Shown here: positions 33,991-46,129 of the stretch, in pieces
Layout of the letters: each line of letters starts with the position of its first letter
How positions within the stretch are numbered: the first letter of the stretch is position 1
NCBI RefSeq assembly: GCF_001411555.2
Contig: NC_049909.1
Coordinates: forward strand, 6,207,485-6,271,484
Reading direction: 5' to 3'
DNA length: 64,000 nt
From: Juglans regia
Lineage: Eukaryota; Streptophyta; Magnoliopsida; Fagales; Juglandaceae
Made by a program: the position numbers and the translations under genes
The notes under the pieces: model-generated
Databases searched by the model: none
What the model saw: only the letters and a program-made list of their open reading frames with translations
What the model was told of the DNA's origin: nothing

Positions 33991-34402
33991 TATAAAAATT
34001 GAATATTCATCACCAGATTTCCTAAAATGTAGGCAAATAAATAGGAAATGTTTTCTCGCGTATGTGATCACGCCTCACTAACCTTGGAGATTCCGTTCGA
34101 ATGGTTCAATATCCCATTTGAACATTTTGGGCATTCCGTTCAAATGTATTTATAAACCGTTCGGTTCTGAAATTTTTAAAATGGCGCCTAGCTTTAGCAC
34201 GCTTTAATTTAGCCCATAAACCATTCAAACGATTAATATATTGTTCAAACATAAATAATCGTACAATATATAAGTATATACCAAACGTATGTCCTCATGC
34301 GCGTGTGTTATGTCGCCTGACCCACCAACTAAATTACGTTCCAATGCTTCCATTATCAATTTGATTACCCGTTTGAATGTCATACTAATCCCGTTCGAAT
34401 GG
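33991..34402. repeat. CACTA-like subterminal motif array, right part
   Basis: Words of one near-palindromic type recur: CCGTTCGAATGG (34093), CCCATTTGAAC (34113), CCGTTCAAATG (34136), CCGTTCGG (34157), CCATTCAAACG (34221), CCCGTTTGAATG (34368) and CCGTTCGAATGG (34391). The block around AAAATGGCGCCTAGC (34177) repeats one at 28022 on the other side of H. Dispersed palindromic motifs of 10-12 bp at a transposon end are typical of CACTA elements, but no CACTA terminus was found here. Confidence 0.5.
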
Positions 34403-34646
34403 ATTATGGTTTACATATTTTATTTTATATGCCAAACTCATATAACATAACTATTACTATTATGTTATAGTATAATATAACTAGAACAATATGATTTATA
34501 TAAGATAACTAGTATAAGATAAATAATATAAGATAACTAATATAATATAACTAGTACAATATGATTTATGTAAGATAACTCGTATAATATAACTAATATA
34601 AGATAACTAATATAATATAATTAGTATAAGATGACTAGTATAATAT
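34403..34646. repeat. AT-rich tandem repeat (TATAAGATAACTAGTA-like)
   Basis: Variants of ATATAAGATAACTA and TATAATATAACTAGT alternate from about 34440 to the start of the A-element. The units are irregular, about 14-16 bp. It is the target of the A-element insertion. Confidence 0.7.
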
Positions 34647-37600
34647 TGTGATGCCTCCAACCTTTGCTTGGGATGAAACGTAGACTTAGAGCATCGGGCC
34701 ACAACACAATATTACATACCCCCGTTCATGACAATTAGTATGCAATGCATTCTACAAAACTAAAACATACCAATAGCATTAATATTCTTCATGAGTTCAA
34801 ATGATATGGTGGCATATCCTCAATACAAAATACTTCAAATATTAAGTCTCCATGATTATACCAACTCCTTCATACGCTCTAAGGTGCGAAGGGTTAAAGC
34901 TATGAACATCAAAATAAGATCTAATCTTCAATCGAGTCTAGCATGATACAACTTCTATCATCCCGAGCGGAATGATAGTGGGTCCACAAGGGGTGACATT
35001 TACTTGAAATCGTAGTAAGTTAAACAACCAACTTGTATAGAGATAAGATATGCTACTAAATGATAAATATGGAATGCTATACAAAAAATTTGTATTTGTC
35101 TCCCATCCAGATTCCTCAACGTTTTCAGAAAAATTTCGATGCACATTTTCTTACAGAGAACATTTTTCCATTTAACTTTCTAAAACATAACAATTCATCA
35201 TCGTTAAGCATCACTAACGATCATATTAACATTAATATTACATCATAATGTGTGGTATCATCATAATTCATCATATGCATTGTGAGTACCAGCTGGTGAC
35301 TATAGTACAACTCATGTTGAAACTACGTTGTCTGCAGACTCGTTTTCAATGCATTGGTAACATAACAATATCATCATCATAATATCGTAACATCATTAAA
35401 TATACACCCACCAGCCTTAGGTCTCATAAAATTTAACTTCGCTTCGGCGTTCTTTAAAAAGAACACATACAAAGTCCGTTGACTGTTCTTCGTTAACCCA
35501 GGGGTTACCACTCCATTTTTAATCACTCCAAAGTGGACAGAGGAGTTCTACTAAGATAATTCCCCATCCTAGCTTTTGGGATCGTGATCAAAATTAAGCT
35601 TTCATACCATACTTGAAAAATGTTTTTCACGACATGTGTTTGTGAAGTATGAAAATGATAGCTTCACATAATGTTCAAATGATAAAGAAAAATGCACATG
35701 TCATGTTGAAGAATTTAATCAAGCTATGTTTCATGCTCAAAATGACAATTATAACATGAATGTGACATTTATCAATAAATCATAAATAACGTATCAAAGC
35801 GTAAGTTAGAGGCCAACTTACAAATTTCTTGAGTTGAGAAAATCGAAGTGGTTGTAATCAGACTTATACTATGTTAGGGTTTGAACCACTAAGAAATATG
35901 TTCATAATTAAAAGGGTTAAATTGGTATTTACACTCAAACTCTCACTCGGTTTCATTCTCTTGCACACTAAGGGGGAGAAATGCTCTCAAGAACTTAAGA
36001 GAAGGCTTGGAGGAGTGGTGTGGAGAAATGAGGAAGTGAGGGAGGTATTTATAGGCTTCAAGAAGGGCATGGGGCTTGGTTGAAGTAGGCAGTGGAGTGT
36101 GGTGATGCAACTTTCAGCTTGTGTCACCACTTGTGCAGGTGAATAGTGTTCAAACCTCCATCATTTCTTCATTTTCAGGTGCTGCATTGAGTCATGTGGG
36201 TGCAGGTGCTACCATGGTGCATAAATTAAAAACAAAAATGAAAAAAAAAATGCAATGAGGTCATGCCAAGATGCCGTTAGGTAGGGGTCTCAAAACTGGC
36301 TAGCTTTCATCTCATGCTTGCCTCACCTTCTTGTCCTTTCTCCATGGTTCTTTTGTGCAGGTATAATGACACTCTTTGAAGGCTTTTTCAAGTGGTGCAA
36401 GGTGGATGGATTGGCTACCAAGTGCTCAAGTGTGTGCAGCTCATGGAATGGGGTGAATTGAGGTTGTCAAGTGGTTCAAGTTTGGATGCCCATTTGTTCG
36501 TGGTTTTTGTTTGGAGATATCTTGGGTCAAAACTCCCATGATGACTTGAGGAACTCTTGGGGATTGGAGGGAAGGGGTGGTGGCACGTGGAGTTTGCTCG
36601 ACCAAGAGCAAAAAATGTAATTGAAACCCATGGCCACTCGGTTTGGTTTCAACTTGGCTTGTAATAGAATTGGTTGGGTTTCTTGGCTTGGTTTCTTGGA
36701 AACAATTCATCCAATGCCAAAATTAAACTAGGAGGGTTAAGGTGAGCTATAAATGATGAAATCTCCCTTGCAAAAATGGTGTAAATGGCGTGGACTAGGG
36801 GCTGATTTGGTGTAATGCACATGAGGGTGCACCTAAGTGCTAAATGGTGGTGATTTGGGCATTGACATGGCTTTGCTTCTATTGACATGTGTTGGGGCAA
36901 GATTAAAATTCTTAATTAGTCTAACAATAATGCAAATCAATAATAAAATCAATAAACTTCAGATAAAAAATGTAGGAAATAATTTGAAGAAAATTTCAAG
37001 TTTAAAATATGGTTTAGAGGTCACTAATCATGTATAAGTTGATTAATGCCCTTACTTCAAGTTAGAAGCTTAATATGGTCAAGTACCTTAGGGTCGTGTG
37101 GAAATTCTTGGTCTTGAAGGCAGCCAATAGTATGGTATATGTGGGCTTCAATTAGAAGTGTAAAAATGGAAGACAAGGCTTTTGGGCCTTAATGTGCTTG
37201 TAGGGCCATTTGTGTAAGTCTGTTGGTTGTGGGCTATTGAGTGCACTTTATCTCCAAATTGAAGTGCTCATTTAAGGCCTCAAAGGCCAACTAAGATTGG
37301 GTCCAAATAACATGTCTTTCTAAGGTGAGGCCAAAGGCCTTTACTATCACCAAGTTAGGCCCAAGGCTTCATGCCTTCTACACATTTGGGCCTAATTTCT
37401 AAGGCTCTCTAAGAAAGGCCTACAACTTCATAAATCCTAATGGGTCTAGACTGGCACTTATTCTTAGCACATCACATCCTTAGTGATTGAGGGCCCTTAA
37501 TTAAACACTTCATCCTTAGTGATGAAGTGTCAGACATCTCTAACGTATCAGTGGAAAGGAAAGCATGGTATAGTTGCTCTTGTTCTACTTGTTGTCGCTA

Positions 37601-37730
37601 TCCTACTTGGCTAGACTTAGGCTGAACGGGTGAAATGGGGATGGTCGAGCAAATTTGGCGTCTAAGCCAACAAGTCCAAGTCTCACCCATCCAACTAATG
37701 GGGTCATATGGTTGTCACTCCTAATGTTAC
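34647..37730 (-). repeat. 3' LTR of the A-element (family A), antisense
   Basis: The left end TGTGATGCCTCCAACC matches other family A copies. Similarity to solo LTR A4 runs to about 37500 (AAGGCCTA..., CATCACATCCTTAG). The right limit is uncertain: GTTACCCCTCCCAT at 37726 resembles a worn LTR start plus polypurine tract read in reverse. A stretch of about 90 bp present in the 5' LTR after 47920 is missing here. Five bases AATAT precede the left end. Confidence 0.65.
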
Positions 37731-38040
37731 CCCTCCCATCATGATCAAGAATATGTGTTCGATGGTACTCTAATCTCTCCTACTGAGTGCAGTAGGAGTC
37801 TACCATACGATTCTGCCTTCTTCGTCTTTGCTTGGTTCTAAGCCTCCATAATCGCCTGGGGTCATATAGAATGGTCGAGCGGCTCTTCCATTAACAGCCA
37901 TGGTGATGCTGTAAATAATGAGGGAAATATGAGTCACATGGTGAAAAGAAATAGATGCCATGCGTGCATGAATGGATGCGAATGCCATGATGCGATGTGA
38001 TGTCACACAAGTCACAAGCCAAACAAATAAGGTTATTTGG
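37731..38040 (-). other. Short region between A-element pol and 3' LTR
   Basis: Non-coding or too decayed to assign. A 71-codon minus-strand frame (38015-37800) has no recognisable domain and is not called as a gene. Confidence 0.4.
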
Positions 38041-39666
38041 TCTTCATGTCATCTTTTTTATCCCATGTGGCTTCTTTAATGTCGTGATTTCACCAAAGCA
38101 CCTTAACTAGAGGAATTTTCTGACTTCTAAGTTCCTTCTCCTTCGAATCAGTTATCTAAATAGGAATTTCCTAATAAGTTAGGTTGGGTTGTAACGAAAT
38201 ATCCTCTGCATCTACAACTGATGTCGTTTATTTCCCAAGACTCTTCTTAAGGGAAGATACGTTGAATACATCATGAATTATCTGGAATTCTGCCAGAAGA
38301 TCCAGTCTCTATACGCAATCGATCCTACTCTTTCAGTCTCGTAGGATCCCATGTATCTTGGTCTTTGTTTCCCTTTCTTCCCGAATCAAACTACTCCTTT
38401 CATTGGCAATACTTTGAGGTAGACCTAGTCGCCAAGTTCGAACTCAATGCTCCTTCTTTTACATTCAGCATAGCTCTTTTATCTATCTTGAGCAGCCCTC
38501 ATCCTTTCCTCTATTAACTAAATTCGCTCTTTCATCACCTGCAGAATCTCTGTACCATAAACTTTTCCTTCTCCTACTACATCCTTGTAAAAGGGAGATC
38601 TGCATTTCCTTCCATACAGAGCTTCCTAATTAAGGCGCTAGCTGAATGGTGGCTTGGAAGCTATTATTGTAAGAAAACTCTACTAGTGCAAAGTGCTTTT
38701 CCCAATCACCTTTCCCTTGTACGACATAGGCTCTCAACATGTCTTCTAGAGTATGGATCGTTCGTTCGGTTTGCCCATCAGTTTGAGGATGATAGGCACT
38801 ACTAAATTTCAACTTGGTGCCCATTGTGTCTTGAAGACCTTGCCAAAAACATAAGGTAAAATGCGTATCCCTATTTGATATGATCGTCTTTGAAACTCCA
38901 TGCAGTCGCACTATCTCTGCTACAAATAGGGGTTAACTTCTCCATAGGGTCAATATTCTTTACTTGCAAAAAGTCTTCTCCATAGGGTTAGTATTCTTTA
39001 CTAGCAAAAAGTGAGCACTTTTTGTTAAGCGATCGACCACGACCCAAATAGAGTTATTACCTGTTGAGGTTCTTGGTAGTCCGATCATGAAGTCCAATGA
39101 TATATCCTCCCATTTCCATTATCTGATTGGAAGTGGCTGTAACTCACCAGCAGGTTTCTAATATTCTGCTTTGACTACCCTACAAACAGAACATTTATTT
39201 ACTAAATCGACCACGTCCTTCTTCATGCCTTCCCACCAGAAATGCCGCTTCAGGTCTTGATACATCCTTGAACTCCCTGGATGAGCCATGTATGGAGTCA
39301 GATGTGCTTCCTTCAATATATTTTCCTTGATTTCCAAATCAGTTGGGATCACCTTTCAGTCTTGATAGTATAACAGCCCATCATCTCTAAGGGTGAAACC
39401 TTCTTGCCCTTCCTTCCTTTCAACCTTCTGCTTGACTTCTGACCATTTGGGATCTTTCATCTGTCGCTTCTTCCCTTCCTTCCATTCTACATGTACATTT
39501 CTTATACTGCAGTGAAAGATGCATCAAGATGGAGGTCCTTAATTAATAAACTACTCATATTGTGTAAAAGGGACTCCATTTCCAACGTGGAATCTAAAAG
39601 GTCATCCTTTTGCATTTTACAACTTAGCGCATCTACTACGACGTTAGCCTTCCAAGGGTGATAGTT
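38041..39666 (-). pseudogene. A-element integrase and chromodomain-like end
   Basis: Read on the minus strand downstream of D1. First comes the RNase H end NYHPWKANVVVDALSCKMQ (39690-39600, partly inside D1's edge). The integrase zinc domain follows: LKEAHLTPYMAHPGSSRMYQ and CSVCRVVKAEY (39352-39158). The core end has [35 protein letters not shown] and WEKHFALVEFSYNNS (38911-38630). The tail near 38110-38040 reads VKVLWxNHDIKEATWD, the chromodomain-like block of Tekay-type chromoviruses, which bind modified histones. The first core aspartate region is damaged by a 38-bp tandem duplication at 38937-39012. Stops and shifts make it a relic. Confidence 0.8.
38937..39012. repeat. 38-bp tandem duplication within integrase relic
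   Basis: CTTCTCCATAGGGT...CAAAAAGT occurs twice in a row (38937-38974 and 38975-39012) with a few differences. It is not a multiple of three and so shifts the integrase frame. Confidence 0.85.
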
Positions 39667-39671
39667 GATTT

Positions 39672-42600
39672 TGTAACACCCATCCTTGTGGTGGGACTTT
39701 TTACAAAATATTTTTATTAAAGGACGACTGGAATTATCGTCTAATTTAAAACTTTTGACTTGCATACCCAGGGTGCAAGACTCCACGTTTATAAATTAAA
39801 ATGTGCTTTGACAATAAAAGAGGTTTACAGCGGAAAACATAAATCTTGAAATAAAAAGGCCTCTCGTACGTTTAAAACTCGTGCCTAGACTTCCGTGCTC
39901 TTCCCCATGGGCCATGTCCGTCATGATCATGCAGTTCCTGTGGGGGGAGGGACATGCATAAAAACTAAAATGAGTCGAAGACTCGTAAGCAACTTCATAT
40001 AGTTAAAATATAACAATATAGGTTTTCATTCATGCATTCATCATTCATACATACTATTACGTGCATGCATACGTGTCTTACGTGCATTCATTTGAAAATG
40101 TCACTAGACGGGATTTTCCTCTTTTAAACATGGGCAGCATTTTCGTAAAACGTTTCTCCCTTCAGTGCCTTCATTTCTTCAAGAGTGAGTTCGTGCTTAT
40201 GTGCATAGGTGCGTTCTTTTGAAAACTTCACTGGACGGGATTTTTCTTTTAAAAGGCTTTCCTTTCTCTAAAACGTGTCCCCCTTCAGTGCCTTCATTTC
40301 TTAAAGGTTCGTGCATTCGTGCATTCGTACGTGCATGCATACATCCATTCGTTCTTATCACTTTCATAGGCCAGTACATACTATTACTCCCCGTGTGTTG
40401 GGGTTAACGGTCTTCCTTTGGACCCAGATTCCGCCCGTGGCCACGGGTTAGGAATCCCTTTCATAGGGGGCAGCACTAGGTGCACTTCCAATACTACTTA
40501 CCCGGCATTGCAATCTGCCCATTCATTAGTACCCTTTTCATTCATTCATGTGGCCGTTACGTATCTTCATACATTCATGCTTTCATTTCTTTCTTTCTTG
40601 CTTTTCATTTGTTCGTTCATGTCAGCTCTAGAGAGTTGGAACTTTCATTCAGTTCATTCTTTCATTTAACAGTCCTTTCATGAGAAAAAATTTCTTTTCA
40701 TGAGAAAACATTCATTTTCATGGATAAACATCGTTTGGGACGTAAGCCTGAAAATGGTCTTTTCATGTTTCAGTTCATTTCAGTTCTATCCTTTCTTTAA
40801 CAGTTTCTTCGTGCATATGTCATTTAAGAACATACATGGGCTTAAACGTCAGCTTTCATGGCATCCAAAAGCGTCACCTTGAACGTCGTCAATCATGGCA
40901 TCCACGAGCATCACCTCGTGGCACACACGAGAGCTTCGATTCGTAGGATCCATAAAAGCATCTGTTGTCATGCCTTTCATGCATTTTCATCAGTTTATGG
41001 ATTTTCTCAGAAAATACATACAATAGATACAGCGTATAGTCATCCGTTCACATGCGTACAATTAATACTTTGGTTGCATAAACAGGGCCTGCCAAGGAGG
41101 GGCCGTACATACTTATACCTTTGAACACTTAGCATTTTCTTTCGTAAAATGTCTTTAGTCTTTTCTTAAAGTGTCATAAAGGAAAAGCTTTCGTTTTCTT
41201 TTTCTTTTATCTGATAAAGACTCTAGAAGAGTATGAACGTAACACTTACCTGGACTCCATGCTATTTGCATATCATGCAGTCCATTCATGTGCTTGTCAG
41301 ATGGCAACCTACATGCATACACATACCTTAACGTCATTCTCTATCTAGTACATAAGCAACTTAAACTTAGAAAGCACAAGCTACACTTCACTTGGAACAC
41401 CCTCCTTCTATCCTGTGTTCTTACGTGTTCCTTACTAAGTTAAAACCTTCGGGGACCCATTACGGTCACCCCATCTTCCAACTCATGTCTTGCCTCGAGT
41501 GCTCATCCACTAAAGTGAATCCATGATTCACCTTAGGATTAAGACACTAAGACATTCGTTTTACTCTTCTTATTAAACTCATCTCGATGCATGACTCAGA
41601 CCGACCAAGTCACGCATCCCAATCCTAGACAATACATCCGTCACTATCTTCATGCACCTTAGCCCATACTAATCCTCATTCCCACCCAGACAAGCCACAC
41701 GACTCTAAGCCAACTCTAAGGCTTAAGTATCGTGTAACTGTACTAATGATAGATTACCCATTACATATGGTGAATTCATCCGGCACATGTGTCTAACCAG
41801 ATTACACATGTACCTTACCCCTTATCACCTAAGATCTACATATAATATGTTGATTACCTGCTTGTAGGGACAAGAGCCATACTCCGATACCAACTTTCTC
41901 TTAACCCGGCTAGCATGACTCTTCAAACTACCCGTCCCCTTTGACAGTTCATCCCAACACTTAACACGACAAGACTCCATTCACAGCTACGCTTTATGTC
42001 ACGTCACATAGCCCGAGATTGCTCCAGAGCTACACTGTGACCTTGTCGCGTTACCCAACCTTTTGCTACGTCAACTCCTAACTCATCATGAGTACAATTC
42101 CTCACGTACTCCTGACACATCATGACATCTTGTCACGTTCCCCTTACGCCATTCGTACCCTATCGCTTCACCACATGGCAAGCACAACTGTCAGTAACCA
42201 CGTCAAGAGGTGACGTTGCCCAGTCATGCTTCCGCTGCGTACTCTTATACTTATTTCGCTTCTTCATCCTTATATTCCCAGTCGTAAGTCCAACACGGTG
42301 ACACTTGTCACCTTAGACTACAGGCTTCACCTTAATTACTCCGAGACACTGTTCCACAGTTCCCGACACTACTCATCACGTTCCACTCCCATCAATCACA
42401 CAACCATCCTTATCACTGCGACATGCCACACGACATATCGCTGCACCTCATGGAGTACATCCCATGCGTACTCTCTTCTCACATGCTACGCCACATCATC
42501 ACTATGGCATACCCGCCATATAGTATATCACTTCACCACACAGTACACTCATCGTGTACTTGTCCCATTCCATATACACCACATCACCATTATGGCATAT

Positions 42601-44747
42601 AGCCATATGGTACATCAATCCGCCATATGGAGTACATTCCACACGTACTCCCTTCATACACATCACGCCACATCACCATTATGGCATACACGCCATATGG
42701 TGCATCTATCCACCACATGGAATTACACTCCACGTGTACTCTTTTCACATTCCATACCCCCACACAAAGTACACTCAGAGTGTACTCTTCCCGTTCCACA
42801 CTACGCCAAGAGGGTATATTTTACATATACTCTCATTGTCTCACATTACGCCACACACAAAGTACATCCAGCGTGTACTATTCTCATTTCATCTGCCACA
42901 TCACCAATACAACACATACTCCACAACCAAACTACACAGCACAGTCCACAACACTTCACAGCACACTTCCCAATTACGTCCAACACTTCACAGTACACTA
43001 CACGACACAATACACCTCCAGACAACACAAACAAGCCCAACACTTCATTACACAGAGTGCCCAACACTTCGTTACACAGCACCACATCACAATACCACAA
43101 TTCCACAAAACCAACAGCACAGTCCACAACCTAGTCAACTAATCAATATCTAGCATAATTAACGAGGGATAGAGGGTTATACCATCGACGGGATAACCCG
43201 TGCATTGCTCGTTGATCGTCACAGCCGATGATGTCAGAAATGTCGTACGTGGTGGCTAACCCACGTATGTTAACTGTTGAGGCGTTTGGATAGCTAGGCG
43301 TGGTCTTGGAATGGCTCGTGATGGCTTTGTGATGGCGGTGAAAGGTGGTACACAGCATATCTAGCCATGTACAGTGGCGGTCAGTCACGCGCAGTGACTG
43401 TCCATCACGTGCAGTGGTTACCCACCACATAAAGTGGTGGTTTGGACCTAAGGCTTGGCTAAGGGAGGTGCGGTGGATCTCGTGGTGGCATCGAGATGGT
43501 GCCATGGTCGCTCATGGTGGCGGTTCAAGGCCGTGAAGTGGATGAGAGGCCGTGGGAGAGTGAGAGAGAGTGTGCATGCATGGGTGGTAGATCGGAGCTA
43601 ATGGGGGTTCGGATAGTTCGGTGGTGGCCTAAGGAGGCTGGACGTGGTGGTTACCAGCCGTGGGTGGCGGTGCACGGTGATGGAGGGTGTGCAACCCGTG
43701 CGTGTGAAGGGAGGAAGCCGTGCGTGGGTCTCCTTGTGCGTGCGTGTGTGCAACAGAGAGGGAAGGTGGCTACATGGGAGGTGCTGAGTTCACTGGGGAG
43801 TGGTGGCCGGTGGCAGAGGGAGCTGCCGAGGGAGTGGTGGCCCTGGAGGATGGCGCACGGCCGCGCTACGCGCACCAAGCCCATTCAGGCTGTGTACTTC
43901 CAGCGGGGAGAAAGGGAGAGCGTGAGAGAGAGAGGCTGGGCTAGTTGAGATCACCGGCGTGAGGTGGAGCTGGTGGTGACAGCGGTGAAGGCTGGCGACA
44001 CACGGCGGCGCCGGGCTGTGCAATGGAGGCTTCGGCATGAGGGACACAGTGTACAGCGTACGCTTGAGGGAGAGGGAGGAGAGAGACAGAGAGAGCTGAG
44101 GGAAAAGTGAGGTGGTCTGGGTATTTAACCCAGTCCCTTCATCTTGGGGATCCACGTAACGATCTAACGGTGGATCTCAAACACTGGTTTAAAATGTATT
44201 AACTATTAACTTAATTAAAAGTGCTTAGAGAAATTAAGATAGAATATTATTTTAAACTAACTTTAGTTTATAAAATAATATTCTTCATCATTAATAAAAT
44301 GATGAAGTCTCATTTAGCATATTAAAGAGAATAAAACCATTTAATTAATAAAAACTTTCAACATAATTTAAATTCCATAATATCTTAAATAATTGAAATC
44401 ATTTTAATAATAATATTAAAATGATTTCTGACTATTATAATATTTTTGGAGCTCTTCAAGAATATTATGATTGTCGTATTTAAGATCAATCTTAATTCAA
44501 TAACACTGGAAATACTCCTTATAAATATTTTCAGCATATTTAAAATATTGGGCATGCCCTAGAAGTCACCCAATATCTTACGAGACACGTCATCATGGTT
44601 CGACACGCATAACGAGTCTCGCAATTGCTAGATAGAAGGGGCAGAAAATCACAAAATCTCTGCCCTCGGGATTTGCTGACGTCGTAAAGACGGAACATAC
44701 ATCAGAAAGAAGAAGCGTACGTAAGAATGAAGGAGCAGGATATGACA
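39672..44747 (-). repeat. Solo LTR D1, about 5.1 kb, nested in A-element pol
   Basis: The ends are TGTAACACCCATCC and GGATATGACA. The flanks GATTT (39667-39671) and AATTT (44748-44752) form a 5-bp duplication with one mismatch. RNase H coding of the A-element reads up to one side and resumes on the other at the same codon. D1 shares blocks with D2 in reverse: the GGCCACGGGT / CCCGGCATTGCAATCTGCC region (40430-40520 against 55430-55520) and the CCAGGTAAGT block. Orientation is taken as minus by alignment with D2 and F. No internal domains. Long frames such as 42226-43134 follow from repeats, not genes. Confidence 0.85.
42400..42880. repeat. Minisatellite of 88-89 bp in LTR D1
   Basis: CCACATCAYCAYTATGGCATA recurs at 42491, 42579 and 42668, each followed by a CCATATRGT word and a GTACA...CGTGTACT stretch. 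Partial units continue on both sides (about 42425 and 42760-42880). D2 has only a diverged counterpart in the region before A4. Confidence 0.8.
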
Positions 44748-44752
44748 AATTT

Positions 44753-46060
44753 CACACTAGTACTAGCTAATTGTTTCCAACGACCTTCTTTGTCTCATAT
44801 TTAAATTTTTCTAGCTGAATAAGTACTTGAGGCTTTTGTGGTCAGTGTAGATCTTGCAAGTTTTGCCGTACAAGTAGTGCCTCCAAATCTTCAAGGCGAA
44901 AACCACAGCGACTAATTCAAAGTCGTGGGTGGGGTAGTTTTGCTCATGGTTCCTTAATTGACATGATGCGTAAGCGATAACCCGTGCTTCATGCATGAGT
45001 ACTCATTCAAGTTCTAATTTAGATGTGTCGCTATATTCCACGTAAGGCTTATGTGGTTCAGGCAATGCTAACACCGGTGCGGTTGTGAGCCTTTCCTTGA
45101 GCTCCAAAAAACTCTACTCGCACTTCTTTGTCAAGACATGCTCGACATTTTTCTTGGTTAGGGCAGTTCGCAGTCATGATAGCTTCGAGAATCCTTCTAC
45201 GAATCTTTGATAGTAACCAGCTAATCCCAGGAAACTCTGGATCTCGTGTACATTAATCGGACATTTCCAATTTACCACAACTTCGATCTTGCTTGGATCA
45301 ACTGCCACTCCTTGGTTCGAGATCACATGCCCTAAGAATTTCACATCCTTAAGCCAAAATTCACACTTGCTAAATTTGGCATATAACTTCTGCTCTTTTA
45401 ATCTTTCCAATGCCAAACGAAGATGCTACTTGTGCTCCTCCTTACTTCTAGAGTAGATCATTATGTCATCAATGAATATGAAAACAAAGCTATCTCGGTA
45501 CGGTCTGAATACTCTGCTCATCATATCCATGAATGTGGCAAGGGCATTGGTTAGAGTAAAGGGCATTACCAAGAATTCGTAGTGCCTGTATCTGGTTCGA
45601 AACGCCGTCTTAGGGATATCATGTTCCCTAATCTTGAGTTGATGATATCCTGACCTCAAATCTACCATCGAGAACAACGACTCTCCTTGCAATTGATCTA
45701 ATAGGTCATTGATACGCAGTAACGAATACTTGTTCTTTATTGTTACCATGTTCAATTTCCTATAATCAATTCACATCTTTAACGATCCATCCTTCTTCTT
45801 TACAAACAAAGCTAGTGCACCCCAAGGTGACGAACTAGGTCGAATGAATCCCCTCTTCAGTAGCTCCTCGATCTGCTCCTTCAATTCCTACAGCTTTAAC
45901 AGAGCCATATGATAGGGTGCTCTATGGATAGGGGTTGTAGTAGGTTCCTGGTTTATAAAACATTATGTTCCTCTATCGGGGCGTAATAAAGGTAGGTCCT
46001 AAGTGAAAACCTCAGGATATTCCTCAACTACGGTTATTCCCTGAATCTCCTTCTACTGTC
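44753..46060 (-). pseudogene. A-element reverse transcriptase and RNase H relic
   Basis: The minus-strand frame is constant but broken by stops. Reverse transcriptase (45755-45174) reads [19 protein letters not shown], then [18 protein letters not shown], then the catalytic [11 protein letters not shown], then [19 protein letters not shown] and [12 protein letters not shown]. RNase H follows: [20 protein letters not shown] and [14 protein letters not shown] (44996-44811), continuing to the D1 insertion site. The IDD signature and Tekay-like spacing suggest a chromovirus. In MPFTLTNA the usual glycine of MPFGLTNA is replaced by Thr. Stops after EEHK, FSKLS and YLFS and elsewhere make it inactive. 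Confidence 0.85.
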
Positions 46061-46129
46061 AGAAGCTTCTACTATGAATGTCAGATAAGCCAAAGCACCA
46101 CTAGCAATGCACTTCCTTGCTTGCAAAGC

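Noticed and set aside
35871..37037. Several 60-90-codon frames in the A-element 3' LTR
   Set aside because: Inside a long LTR, overlapping on both strands, with no similarity to known proteins.
37800..38015. 71-codon minus-strand frame between A-element pol and LTR
   Set aside because: No recognisable domain and short; lies in the decayed non-coding tail of the element.
42226..43153. Overlapping frames of 302, 199 and 171 codons in D1
   Set aside because: All three + strand frames are open because of a CA-rich minisatellite with few stops; no family resemblance.
43496..44155. 150-codon + strand and 121-codon antisense frames at the edge of D1
   Set aside because: GA-repeat-rich LTR block; no domain and opposite-strand overlap.
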